A DNA stretch of 31,620 bases from a virus, in IMG/VR virus record IMGVR_UViG_3300043772_004566, positions 1-31,620 of that record; one strand, written 5' to 3'. The number at the start of each line of letters is the position of its first letter. The stretch's first letter is position 1. A program made the position numbers and the translations under genes. The notes beneath the pieces were generated by a model that saw only the letters and a list, made by a program, of their open reading frames with translations, did not search any database and was not told the origin of the DNA. Of this stretch, positions 15,510 to 23,518 are shown one piece after another.

Positions 15510-16970
15510 TTAGCTGTATTTGAACGTCATTCGGCCTTTTTGTCCTGAGAACCAGTAGGATTTTTCAGAACTGATTTCCAGTTTACCAGTAAACTCCATG
15601 GGGAAAATCACTTCCCATTTGTCCAGAGTCAGCTTGCCTGTTGTTTTGTTGGCGTCTGGTCGAAATTTCGTATACATGTGCAGCTGAATCAGCGAAGAGC
15701 TGTTGAGCACGTCCAATGCTGCTCTGCTGAAATCCGGACCCTGATTGATTTTTTCAACCACAGCTTTGGCGACCATGGCCAGTGCATGAAACCCAATAGT
15801 GTAACCCACAGTTTGATTCTGATAAAACTCACTGTTCTGTATATCGGAAGCCAATTTCATGGGTCCCGAATCCAGTTGTGCTTTCAGCGGGTCAACAGAA
15901 CTATCAAATTTTCTACTGGCTTTGAGTTTTCTTTTCAGTTGGTCTCGCTCAAATCTGTTTTTCTCAAAGGAATCCCTGATGGCTTGCGCCTGATCTTGGG
16001 TAATCAAACCCATGGTTATGCCCAACGTCAGAGGGGATTCACGTGTTTTTTCTTTCACCAATATATCAATCAATTTTTCCAGTTTCTTCACATGAGCTTT
16101 CTTTAGTAAATCACTGTTCTGATCCCGTAAAGTTTCTATCCCATCATAGATGTTGGATACGCTGGCTGTTGCACCTTTGTTGCCTTTGCTGCTGATTCCA
16201 ATACGAACTCCGTCTGGGGTCACCAAATAACTGTCAACCAGGCCTGCATTCATAATGTTGGGAAATTCTATACTACAACTGTTCCAGGATTTACCCTTTA
16301 ACAACGCTCGTTTAGCAGCATCAGTCTGTGGTATTTTGTTCATCCACAACATAATGGGACCGATGATCTCGCCCAGATCGTCACGAATTGCTGCTGTTTT
16401 GGATGCAGGTATAGAAAATTCAAATTTGCCTGTGTTCACCAACGTTTCCAGGTCCTGATAAATCTGTTTGCCCTGATCAGCATTTTGTAAATTGGTTTTA
16501 AGTGCATTCAAAATCGCCCTGGGATTGGCAAATTTTGTCTGCGTGGGCAGCAGATTAGTGGGTTTGAATCCGCTGAGATTTTTGAGAGTTCTTCCACCCT
16601 GAAAAATAAAACCACCCAGTTCGTTATTGTCCCACTGCCCCAAAGAGTCTGGATCAATTTTGGTAATCCATTTAACAAATGCAATTTTTTTATCACTGTC
16701 AACGACATTGAAGACTGCAATAGCAAACGCTCGGTACATGTTCTTGTACTCGTTGATTTGAGTTATATCAGATACATTTTGATCTTTCAGATTATCCAGT
16801 GTCTTTTTGTACTGGTCCAGTAGCTCAGCAGTCTCAGCTTGGCCATATTTGGGAAATCTTATGATTTCTTCTAGTCTGATTTCCACACCATCTTCATTGC
16901 GCCATAGATCATCACGCTTCCTGAACAAAATACCGCGTGATGCTTCCCTTAACAGTTCTTCAATAAGCAT
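15510..16970 (-). CDS. unknown protein, nuclease-like motif, capsid-leader N-terminus
   Basis: A 486-residue protein from the ATG at 16970. A longer frame (start at 17051) would run 77 bases into the upstream gene; the 16970 start lies 5 bases after a late promoter and 4 bases after the upstream stop. The N-terminus MLIEELLREASRG resembles T4 capsid-targeting leaders, with a possible gp21-type cut after LRE. In the middle, GLVDSYLVTPDGVRIGISSK has the D...xSSK spacing seen in some PD-(D/E)XK nuclease variants; this is a weak similarity. The rest is mainly helical (QDQAQAIRDSFEKNRFERDQ). If packaged, it could act on host DNA right after injection, but the function is unproven. Confidence 0.7.
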   Translation of the reverse strand: MLIEELLREASRGILFRKRDDLWRNEDGVEIRLEEIIRFPKYGQAETAELLDQYKKTLDNLKDQNVSDITQINEYKNMYRAFAIAVFNVVDSDKKIAFVKWITKIDPDSLGQWDNNELGGFIFQGGRTLKNLSGFKPTNLLPTQTKFANPRAILNALKTNLQNADQGKQIYQDLETLVNTGKFEFSIPASKTAAIRDDLGEIIGPIMLWMNKIPQTDAAKRALLKGKSWNSCSIEFPNIMNAGLVDSYLVTPDGVRIGISSKGNKGATASVSNIYDGIETLRDQNSDLLKKAHVKKLEKLIDILVKEKTRESPLTLGITMGLITQDQAQAIRDSFEKNRFERDQLKRKLKASRKFDSSVDPLKAQLDSGPMKLASDIQNSEFYQNQTVGYTIGFHALAMVAKAVVEKINQGPDFSRAALDVLNSSSLIQLHMYTKFRPDANKTTGKLTLDKWEVIFPMEFTGKLEISSEKSYWFSGQKGRMTFKYS

Positions 16971-16974
16971 ACAA

Positions 16975-18252
16975 CTATTTATGAAAATTTCTGTACCAGC
17001 TGACCTGTCTGGCCAGTTGAACGCCTCGCTTGCGAGTTTCAGCATTGTCACTTTGTTTCATACGATTAGCACGACTCTTTAGTCGCTTGAGGTCACTGGC
17101 TGTGATTTTCTCATCTTTGCCTTTGCCAGCTTTACGCTTTAAACTGCCAGGTCTGCTGCCGGGTTTGGCACGCTGAGTGAAATCCTCGATCACATCTATA
17201 GTGAATTCCGTTACCTGTTTGTGTTCAATATCAGTTGATTTCAAGTACTGTTGTAGGTTTTTAACACCAGTTTTGAATGCCCATCTAAGTCGGTGATCCT
17301 CGTAGGGATCACCACCGCTTACGTGAGCGGCGCCAGTGTCGGGATCAATAAACAAAGGAACTACATATTCACCCATTTCTGGCAATTTTCTAGTCCAAAT
17401 AGCCACCGCCCCGGGCCAGTGTGTATCGTCACTGACTATAACCACATCCAACTCCTTGGACAACATTTGATAAATGTTAGCAGTTAAATTTTTACCACGG
17501 TAAGACGGATGGGTCCAGATTGTAGACGCCACCAGTGCTTTTTTATGATTCAGCATTTGTTCTGAAAAGCTAATACTCACTACGAACTCGTCTTCATCAT
17601 CCAAAACCACAGCACGACGCTGTTTAGAACCAGAAAGTGTGATATAAGTTACTGTAATGTCGGGGAATCCTGGAAGATCATAATTTTGAAATCGTTCATA
17701 TTTTAGCATTGATCGCAGCATTCTTTCCACACTGGGATTCATGAAGTCATCAGAATGACCACTATCAGCCATTTGTAAAATTTCATTTACTTGATCTTCA
17801 TCAATAGTTTTATTGGCGAATTTCAGCATCTGCTCCTGACTGGCTTGATTTGACAGCGTGGGTTTCAGACCTGGATGCAGTGGAGTAGGCCAATCCCCAT
17901 ACTCGACCCAACAAAATCCCTTTGATTCCCAATTTAGTTCAGGCTCAAATTCTTCATCAATCACTGCCAAAAAGATATAGTATTTGTGACCTCTCGTGGG
18001 TTCCACAAACACACTAATGGGGATCATTTCTGCTGGACCTGAGTATCCACTTTCTTCTGCCATTTCTCTCTTGGCTGCTGTTTGTGCATCCTCACCTGGG
18101 TCAATTTGTCCACCCCAACAGCCCCAGGTATTGGGATGACTAACATATTGGCTGCGATGGTTAAGACAAAACCTTCCAGTACTCTTGGCTACAATCAGGC
18201 AACCAGCAGCTTTGCGAATCTTGTTGGTATCAAACATTTCATTCAGTATCAT
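16975..18252 (-). CDS. Nudix hydrolase fused to GNAT-like domain
   Basis: A 425-residue fusion. Residues 13-140 are a Nudix hydrolase with a perfect box (G48-x5-E54-x7-R62-E63-x2-E66-E67-x-G69). Nudix enzymes cleave X-diphosphate-nucleosides; the substrate here is unknown. Residues about 200-300 look like a GNAT acetyltransferase (ASTIWTHPSYRGKNLTANIY with the P-x-YRGK-L acetyl-CoA loop). The last 60 residues are very basic (GSLKRKAGKGKDEKITASDL), as in DNA-binding tails. The N-terminus MILNEMFDTN resembles the start of T4 Alt (MELITELFDED), a packaged protein. AGAGGAA supports the start, which overlaps the upstream stop by 4 bases. A stress- or NAD-related injected enzyme is one reading. Confidence 0.85.
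   Translation of the reverse strand: MILNEMFDTNKIRKAAGCLIVAKSTGRFCLNHRSQYVSHPNTWGCWGGQIDPGEDAQTAAKREMAEESGYSGPAEMIPISVFVEPTRGHKYYIFLAVIDEEFEPELNWESKGFCWVEYGDWPTPLHPGLKPTLSNQASQEQMLKFANKTIDEDQVNEILQMADSGHSDDFMNPSVERMLRSMLKYERFQNYDLPGFPDITVTYITLSGSKQRRAVVLDDEDEFVVSISFSEQMLNHKKALVASTIWTHPSYRGKNLTANIYQMLSKELDVVIVSDDTHWPGAVAIWTRKLPEMGEYVVPLFIDPDTGAAHVSGGDPYEDHRLRWAFKTGVKNLQQYLKSTDIEHKQVTEFTIDVIEDFTQRAKPGSRPGSLKRKAGKGKDEKITASDLKRLKSRANRMKQSDNAETRKRGVQLARQVSWYRNFHK
16976..16983 (-). promoter_or_regulatory. T4-type late promoter abutting a start codon
   Basis: CATAAATA on the minus strand, then GTTGT and ATG, a gap of 5 bases. The box also encodes the last two codons and the stop (His-Lys-stop) of the upstream Nudix gene. 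Confidence 0.7.
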
Positions 18253-19904
18253 AACTGTTCCTCTAGATCACTAATTCTATTTTTGAAATCAAATGCTAGG
18301 ACCAAATGCTTGTTTGATGAGTTATACGCTGTTTTAGGGTCACCTTTGATGTATTTTTGTTTGTAATAATCAAATAATCTGGGGTTAATGCCAATTTTTT
18401 CCAATCCCGGAGTTCCGTCAGTTCTATACCATATAGATTTTCCTTCTGGTGTCTGCCCAAGGTCACTGGTTATGATAACTCCGTAGTGTTGTGCTACTTC
18501 TTTATAAATTCTAGCTCCTAGATTCAGGTTTCCATATTCAGGAGTTACGTGAACATTTTTAACTTGCCAGGATTTTCTTTTTACTTCAAATTTGACCCAA
18601 GCCACAATATCAATCTCGCCATGTACTTCATTGGTTGCTACTAATTCTTTAATCAGACCCTGGTCAATTATGTTCAGTTGGATGCCCTCGTGGCCACTTA
18701 ATGGCATAGTTTTGTGTGGGAACTTCAGCATGGATTTGAGTTTAGGCGATCTCAGAATAGAATGACGACCAACGGGATCTAACATATCAGTTTCACTCAG
18801 CTGTTTGTCGTTTGAATGAAAATATTCAGGATGTGTTTTGCCAAAGTCACGCATCAGAATTCCAGCAGCAGCATTGGCTTGGTTTTCATGTTCACTGCCA
18901 GTTTCACCGCTGTGATCTTCCAGTTCATTATTTAATCTTTGTACATAATGAACTAATTCATGAGCCAGTGTTCTCATGATGTCCATGGGATGTCTTTTAT
19001 CTAGCACTAACACAATATGATCAGTGTGTGGGTCAAAGTATCCAAAAGCAGTAGGGTGGCTGGTAGCAAAATTCTTTTGAAATTTAATTTTGGGCAATTG
19101 CTGTAACTCCAGTTTTTGTACTGCAAACTTTAGAAAATCCGTCAGTACCTGCCCACTCTGTACAGATTCCGAAACTATGTCAGAACTCTTTTTTTTAGGC
19201 TTGGATGTTTTAGTTATCATAACAGCAGTTTTTGTGAGGTTAGGTACCTTTTTAGCATCAAACCCTGGTCCCAATATACTAACCACGTACTCAATGAGTT
19301 CATTGCCGTCAAAACCCTTTTGGTAAATTCTGCCACCAGGTCTCAAAATCCAAACTGATCCGGGCTCATCTCCGGGTTCGAAATTTTTAGTTCGATCGAT
19401 ATCGTCTCGATATCCTCTAACACCAATAACAGCCATACCTCCAGTTTTGAGCAGTTTGCCAATGTGCTTTACTACTCTGTCTCGAATGTTCGGTGGCAAC
19501 ACGTTCAACACATTCAAACACACCACAGCGTCGTATTGTTCGGTAATCTCTGATGACTTTGTGAAAGTGGGCTTTGATTTGGCTCGTTTGGGTTCAGGCT
19601 CATAGGAATCAACTTGAGCAATATCTGTTAACACCGATCTCATGGCATTTGTGCCGGATCCCAGACCTGCACCATAATCCAGAACTCTGGCTCCTGGTTG
19701 GATAAGAGGCAACAATAGCGAAGCTGCTTTAGCGTAACTGGTTTTCGTGGCTTCTACTTGCGTGGTTTCTGACCCAGGTTGATGCTCAATATCCTCATCA
19801 TCTTCTTTTTTGGATTTTAACTTTTCCACATTCAGTAAAGATGGATCGTCCTTTTTGTTTGAACCTTCGCTAATGTTTACGCTTAAAAAATCCCGGAGTT
19901 TCAT
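18249..19904 (-). CDS. methyltransferase-metallopeptidase-GNAT fusion
   Basis: A 551-residue protein with three recognisable parts. Residues about 60-235 form a SAM-dependent methyltransferase: motif I VLDYGAGLGSGT, then YDAVVCLNVLNVLP and KTGGMAVIGV. Residues about 255-360 carry a zinc-metallopeptidase site, HELVHYVQ (near residue 312), with a downstream glutamate in SEHENQANAAA as likely third ligand. Residues about 425-520 look GNAT-like (NVHVTPEYGNLNLGARIY). The N-terminus MKLRDFLSVNISEG matches the capsid-leader pattern, with an I-S-E cleavage-like site followed by a disordered Lys/Asp/Glu linker. A late promoter ends 5 bases before the ATG, with no ribosome site. A methyltransferase plus peptidase plus acetyltransferase suggests modification of host proteins; the target is unknown. 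Confidence 0.82.
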   Translation of the reverse strand: MKLRDFLSVNISEGSNKKDDPSLLNVEKLKSKKEDDEDIEHQPGSETTQVEATKTSYAKAASLLLPLIQPGARVLDYGAGLGSGTNAMRSVLTDIAQVDSYEPEPKRAKSKPTFTKSSEITEQYDAVVCLNVLNVLPPNIRDRVVKHIGKLLKTGGMAVIGVRGYRDDIDRTKNFEPGDEPGSVWILRPGGRIYQKGFDGNELIEYVVSILGPGFDAKKVPNLTKTAVMITKTSKPKKKSSDIVSESVQSGQVLTDFLKFAVQKLELQQLPKIKFQKNFATSHPTAFGYFDPHTDHIVLVLDKRHPMDIMRTLAHELVHYVQRLNNELEDHSGETGSEHENQANAAAGILMRDFGKTHPEYFHSNDKQLSETDMLDPVGRHSILRSPKLKSMLKFPHKTMPLSGHEGIQLNIIDQGLIKELVATNEVHGEIDIVAWVKFEVKRKSWQVKNVHVTPEYGNLNLGARIYKEVAQHYGVIITSDLGQTPEGKSIWYRTDGTPGLEKIGINPRLFDYYKQKYIKGDPKTAYNSSNKHLVLAFDFKNRISDLEEQL

Positions 19905-19909
19905 GTGAT

Positions 19910-19917
19910 TATTTATC
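19910..19917 (-). promoter_or_regulatory. T4-type late promoter abutting a start codon
   Basis: GATAAATA on the minus strand, then ATCAC and ATG, a gap of 5 bases with no Shine-Dalgarno site. It drives the methyltransferase-peptidase gene and, through overlaps, the Nudix gene. Confidence 0.7.
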
Positions 19918-19928
19918 CATTTGTGTTT

Positions 19929-21545
19929 TTAAAAATCTCTATATACTTGTACTTCCGAAGGCATTGGACCATTCAGTGTTGATGCCCAAGCTCGGATCTT
20001 GTTGTCTCTGTCTGCATCTGTGCTATTGAAGCGATGCAGTATCCGGCCATTCGAATCCACTACTTTCCAGGAGTACTCTCCAGGTTTGGGTGCTTCGGGT
20101 TTTGTTTCAGGTGCAGTCTGAGGTTTAGATCTGAGTTGGGTTAGTTCTCTCTGTTGAATGATACCAGTCATTGCAGCTCTAAACTCTTCTTTGTTAATTT
20201 CACCTGCTAGCACTTGTGCAAACAGACTGCGAGTGGAGTCGTTGCCAGGCTTGATTATCTTGTAGAATTTTTTGAGGTATTCTTTTCTGTAAGCGTCTGG
20301 GTCCATGGCTGCGCTCAACGCCACAGTGTAACGATTTACCACAGCTAACAATTCCTCTATTGGCTTATCTAACCAATTATCACCAGGACTGCGGAATTCT
20401 ACCCTGTTATCATGTATGTTAATGCTGTCTATGTGGCGAGTCTTGCCTGTGTGTATATATTTAGATGTAATCTGAGTAAAATGCTTGCGCATTTGATTGA
20501 AAATTTGATCTGTATATGCAGAATCAAAAGCGGCAGACGAAGTTAAGTTAGCTGCTTTATTTTTAATTTCACGAGTCATGTTTCTGGAATAACTGTTAAA
20601 TTCTCTTTCAAACTGTTTCAGCACATACTCATCGCCGCTCAGTATAACCAGTTTAACATAATCAATTTTTGCCCGATCAAACGCAGGAAAACTCATGTTG
20701 ATATGCAATCCGGTTTCAGAATCAGTATAACAGTTACGTTGCCCCCAGTTATAAATCTTAGCGAATTCTCTCACAGCTTGTTCATATGGCAGAGGTGGTC
20801 CAATAATTTCCACTCCATGATCAGAGTTATTTGAGCTCAATGAGGAGTCCGGTTCCACGATGTAATAGTCACCGCCCCTGGCCACACCATGATAATCTTC
20901 ACTCCAAGTAGCATTACGACCAGTTACATTTTTTATTGTTTTTGATACTTCTCCAAATACAGATGCTTTCTTGATGCGTGGCCATTCAATTTCGCCCGAG
21001 TATCTATTATAGATATCACTGGCCATTGTTAAATCTTCGCTTGATAAAAAGTCTTCAAATGTATAATGATCGTCAAAATCTTGGAGATATTGTTCGTGAG
21101 CCATGTTATATTCATGGGTTTCATTTGATATTGCTTGCTCAACATGGTCTTCCAAATAGTCTAAGTCATACCCTTCGGTGTCTTTGATATCTGTGTTGTC
21201 AACTATCCATTCTCGAACATAATCAGTTTTTGCTGATTCCCAATCACGGTTAATTTGAACTGTTTTCCAATATTCAAAATCTTGATCTATGCTTCTCATG
21301 AAACGTCTAACTGCACGACTGGAATTTGGACCATCTAAAAAAAAGTCTTCAACATCGTCGTATGTTTTCATTTTTTCATCATAATCAAAATCTGGTTCTT
21401 CATCCAGATCATATATGTTACCGTCCACAAACATTTCCATTTCAAAACCCAGTGTGGGTCTCAATTTGGCTGCCTGTGTGCTGAGACTGCCCGGGGCCAT
21501 TTTGATTTCAGTCACATTTTGTTCTATTAGATCACGAAGTTTCAT
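19929..21545 (-). CDS. amidoligase-type (COOH-NH2 ligase) protein
   Basis: A 538-residue protein with the signature blocks of the amidoligase/glutamate-cysteine-ligase-like superfamily. These are LGFEMEMFV (residues 32-40), VEPDSSLSS followed by HGVEIIGPPLPYE, TGLHINMSFP and NRVEFRSPGD. These residues bind ATP-Mg2+ and the acyl phosphate in the family, which joins a carboxyl to an amine. A long acidic insert (residues 45-180) separates the first two blocks. A short C-terminal domain (SWKVVDSNGRILHRF, then ADRDNKIRAW) follows a Pro-rich linker. The N-terminus MKLRDLIEQNVTEIK resembles that of the downstream gene and fits the capsid-leader pattern (V-T-E). No promoter box lies before the ATG; it starts 4 bases after the upstream stop. 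Substrates are unknown. Confidence 0.8.
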   Translation of the reverse strand: MKLRDLIEQNVTEIKMAPGSLSTQAAKLRPTLGFEMEMFVDGNIYDLDEEPDFDYDEKMKTYDDVEDFFLDGPNSSRAVRRFMRSIDQDFEYWKTVQINRDWESAKTDYVREWIVDNTDIKDTEGYDLDYLEDHVEQAISNETHEYNMAHEQYLQDFDDHYTFEDFLSSEDLTMASDIYNRYSGEIEWPRIKKASVFGEVSKTIKNVTGRNATWSEDYHGVARGGDYYIVEPDSSLSSNNSDHGVEIIGPPLPYEQAVREFAKIYNWGQRNCYTDSETGLHINMSFPAFDRAKIDYVKLVILSGDEYVLKQFEREFNSYSRNMTREIKNKAANLTSSAAFDSAYTDQIFNQMRKHFTQITSKYIHTGKTRHIDSINIHDNRVEFRSPGDNWLDKPIEELLAVVNRYTVALSAAMDPDAYRKEYLKKFYKIIKPGNDSTRSLFAQVLAGEINKEEFRAAMTGIIQQRELTQLRSKPQTAPETKPEAPKPGEYSWKVVDSNGRILHRFNSTDADRDNKIRAWASTLNGPMPSEVQVYRDF

Positions 21546-21548
21546 AAA

Positions 21549-22316
21549 TTACAGCCCTTGTTCTCTCATGTAATCATGATTTTTTATAACAGGCATAGTT
21601 ACTGGCTCATTGATTTCATCCAGTGGCTCTGTTTCAACTGGTTCAGGTTCAATTGGTTCAGACTTGGCGGCAGAAACATGTGGCTGCCAGCTCATGTAAT
21701 CAGGTCTGGGTTCTTTGTTTTCCTGAACCTCAGCGCCAATCTTACGACGTCTGAGCAGCTGAGTCCAGGCAGCTTGATTTCTAGCAAATAGTTCAATGTG
21801 TTGTTGTGTTCTCTGGTCAGTGCGGATGTCTTTGCGATCTTGCATCACACAGGGCACAATTGCATCTGGTGGCACAGTGAATCCCATGTTGGTTGCAAAG
21901 TTCAATAGTAGCCCAGTGATTTGTTGAAAGCCGTCATCACTGCCGCTTATGATTGCACCAAATGTTTTGCCATACAGGGGATTGATAGCAGTCTTGATGG
22001 CAAAATCGTCATAGTAGCACATGCGTTCCATCAGGGCCTGGATCAGGCTGCTGTGTATTCCCCACCAGATGGGAGTGGAGAAAATCACACAATCAGCTCC
22101 CAGTACCTTGGCTAGTGCTTGAGTCATACCATCAGCGTTGCCGCTTTCAGTAACATTGCTTACACCAGGTTCGTACTGGATTTTTCTCAGATTGAACAAT
22201 TCAACTTCTTTGAAACCCCGTTCCAGTAGCTGCTTTTCCACTAATTTTGCAATATAAGCACTATTGCTGTCTGATTGTTTTTGCTTCAGTGATCCCAAAA
22301 ATATAATGGCTTTCAT
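21549..22316 (-). CDS. NAD(P)H-dependent FMN reductase / flavodoxin-like
   Basis: A 255-residue protein. Residues 1-190 have the flavodoxin-like fold of the NADPH-dependent FMN reductase family: strand KAIIFLGSLKQ with a Ser-rich FMN phosphate loop (SDSNSAYIAKLVE), then DCVIFSTPIWWGIHSSLIQA and the strand KTFGAIISGSDDG. It would reduce flavin or quinones with NAD(P)H in the cytoplasm. The last 60 residues are a Pro/Glu-rich, disordered tail (EPIEPEPVETEPLDEINEP) not found in typical members. The N-terminus goes straight into beta strand 1, so this gene lacks the putative capsid leader. A perfect TATAAATA ends 5 bases before the ATG. Confidence 0.85.
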   Translation of the reverse strand: MKAIIFLGSLKQKQSDSNSAYIAKLVEKQLLERGFKEVELFNLRKIQYEPGVSNVTESGNADGMTQALAKVLGADCVIFSTPIWWGIHSSLIQALMERMCYYDDFAIKTAINPLYGKTFGAIISGSDDGFQQITGLLLNFATNMGFTVPPDAIVPCVMQDRKDIRTDQRTQQHIELFARNQAAWTQLLRRRKIGAEVQENKEPRPDYMSWQPHVSAAKSEPIEPEPVETEPLDEINEPVTMPVIKNHDYMREQGL

Positions 22317-22321
22317 GCCGG

Positions 22322-22329
22322 TATTTATA
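22322..22329 (-). promoter_or_regulatory. T4-type late promoter, perfect TATAAATA
   Basis: A perfect consensus octamer on the minus strand, followed by CCGGC and the ATG of the FMN reductase gene, a gap of 5 bases. The first base of the ATG would be +1 with T4 spacing. Confidence 0.8.
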
Positions 22330-22341
22330 CAACAATGCTGA

Positions 22342-23505
22342 TCAGCGGTGCCACAACAGGAAGCTGGTAATTACATCTGGTCTGAATGCTGCACGATCGC
22401 CGTCGCCCTGAGTCACAATCACATGCCATCTGGGTTGATCACTCTGTGGTGTATCCAGCATCTGATCATAAGTGATGATGTCCTGCACAGGCACATGGTA
22501 GGTCTTGGCCAACTGTTGACGGAACGTGTTCAGGCTCTTGGCGTCCTTGAACTGAATGCGACCCTTGGCATCTTTAATAAGTGCATTGCCTTCGTGCTGG
22601 ATCAGATCCCAGAACATGCTCTGTGGCACAGTGATGGCCTGCTTGACAGTTTTACCAGCGTCTTTTGCTCGTTGAATCTGAATAACATCGCTGCGTTTGG
22701 CACCAGTGCTGAAGTTGATCAGGAAGTTACTGGGAAGATTTCCAACAGCGATATCAGCCACTTTGGTATAGGCATAAAACTGCACATCGGGGTTTGCTTT
22801 GGCCAGATCCAAAGCCATCTCCAGGTACTCTTTGCTGAAGAAGTCACCAGCGTCATGCCAACGAACCACCAGCTCTATGTCTTTCTTCTTGAGCTTTTTC
22901 TTGATTTTGTTAATTTCAGTGCTGATTAATCCAAAGTATCCAGCTGGGTCGTTCACCAAAAAGTTAAGAGCTCGGGCAGCACTCAGTGAGCTGGTAGGAA
23001 ACATCACATACCCACCACGTCGAGCATAGCAGTATTTCTGACATTCGCCAGCACTGGGGCAGGTTGTGATTTCCACAAACTCGCCAGTTTCTTCGTCCAC
23101 CACTATGCCTTTGAGTGCTGGTAAACTGATGTCATAGAGCACTTTGTCCTTGTCGCTGCTCTTGACCATCTTGGCACTGGGGGCACTCTTGACCATCTTG
23201 GTGTTGATGCCCATCAGCGTCAGCGGTCGCTTGGTGATTTTCTGTCGCAACTGATCCAGATCCCAAACGTCCTCAGCATCATCAGTCTTGGTGATGTTGC
23301 TGGCATGTATGTACGCACCCATGCGTTCTTTGGGAGTCTTGGTCTTGCTCTTGATTCTGCCAGCCATGGCTTGCATCTCGGGATCGGTAATTCTGCGCTG
23401 TCCTGGTGGGTTCAGCTTGAGAGCTTCATCCAGCTGGTCGTTGAGATCCAGTCTGTGGACTGTGAATCCACCCAATCGTTTTTCCATTAATTCTCTAGTG
23501 TTCAT
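22342..23505 (-). CDS. Gp88-like phage protein
   Basis: A 387-residue protein similar to the phage 'gene product 88' family of unknown function. The marker is the cysteine cluster TTCPSAGECQKYCYARRGGY (near residues 148-167), followed by ELVVRWHDAGDFFSKEYLEM and VQFYAYTKV. The cysteine spacing could bind a metal or iron-sulphur cluster, as proposed for such clusters, but this is untested. A further conserved stretch runs through residues 250-300 (NFLINFSTGAKRSD). The N-terminus MNTRELMEKRLGG is a weak match to the capsid-leader pattern. A late promoter ends 5 bases before the ATG; no ribosome site is visible. Confidence 0.78.
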   Translation of the reverse strand: MNTRELMEKRLGGFTVHRLDLNDQLDEALKLNPPGQRRITDPEMQAMAGRIKSKTKTPKERMGAYIHASNITKTDDAEDVWDLDQLRQKITKRPLTLMGINTKMVKSAPSAKMVKSSDKDKVLYDISLPALKGIVVDEETGEFVEITTCPSAGECQKYCYARRGGYVMFPTSSLSAARALNFLVNDPAGYFGLISTEINKIKKKLKKKDIELVVRWHDAGDFFSKEYLEMALDLAKANPDVQFYAYTKVADIAVGNLPSNFLINFSTGAKRSDVIQIQRAKDAGKTVKQAITVPQSMFWDLIQHEGNALIKDAKGRIQFKDAKSLNTFRQQLAKTYHVPVQDIITYDQMLDTPQSDQPRWHVIVTQGDGDRAAFRPDVITSFLLWHR

Positions 23506-23510
23506 GTCAT

Positions 23511-23518
23511 TATTTATG
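23511..23518 (-). promoter_or_regulatory. T4-type late promoter abutting a start codon
   Basis: CATAAATA on the minus strand, then ATGAC and ATG, a gap of 5 bases. A hairpin (23517-23535) lies directly upstream. The box reads His-Lys-stop in a possible gene remnant, just as the box at 16976-16983 does in an intact gene. Confidence 0.65.

Noticed and set aside
16971-17051. Longer N-terminus (MTMLKLASEAF...) for the 15510-16970 protein
   Set aside because: It would overlap the upstream Nudix gene by 77 bases, has no ribosome site, and the late promoter lies downstream of it.
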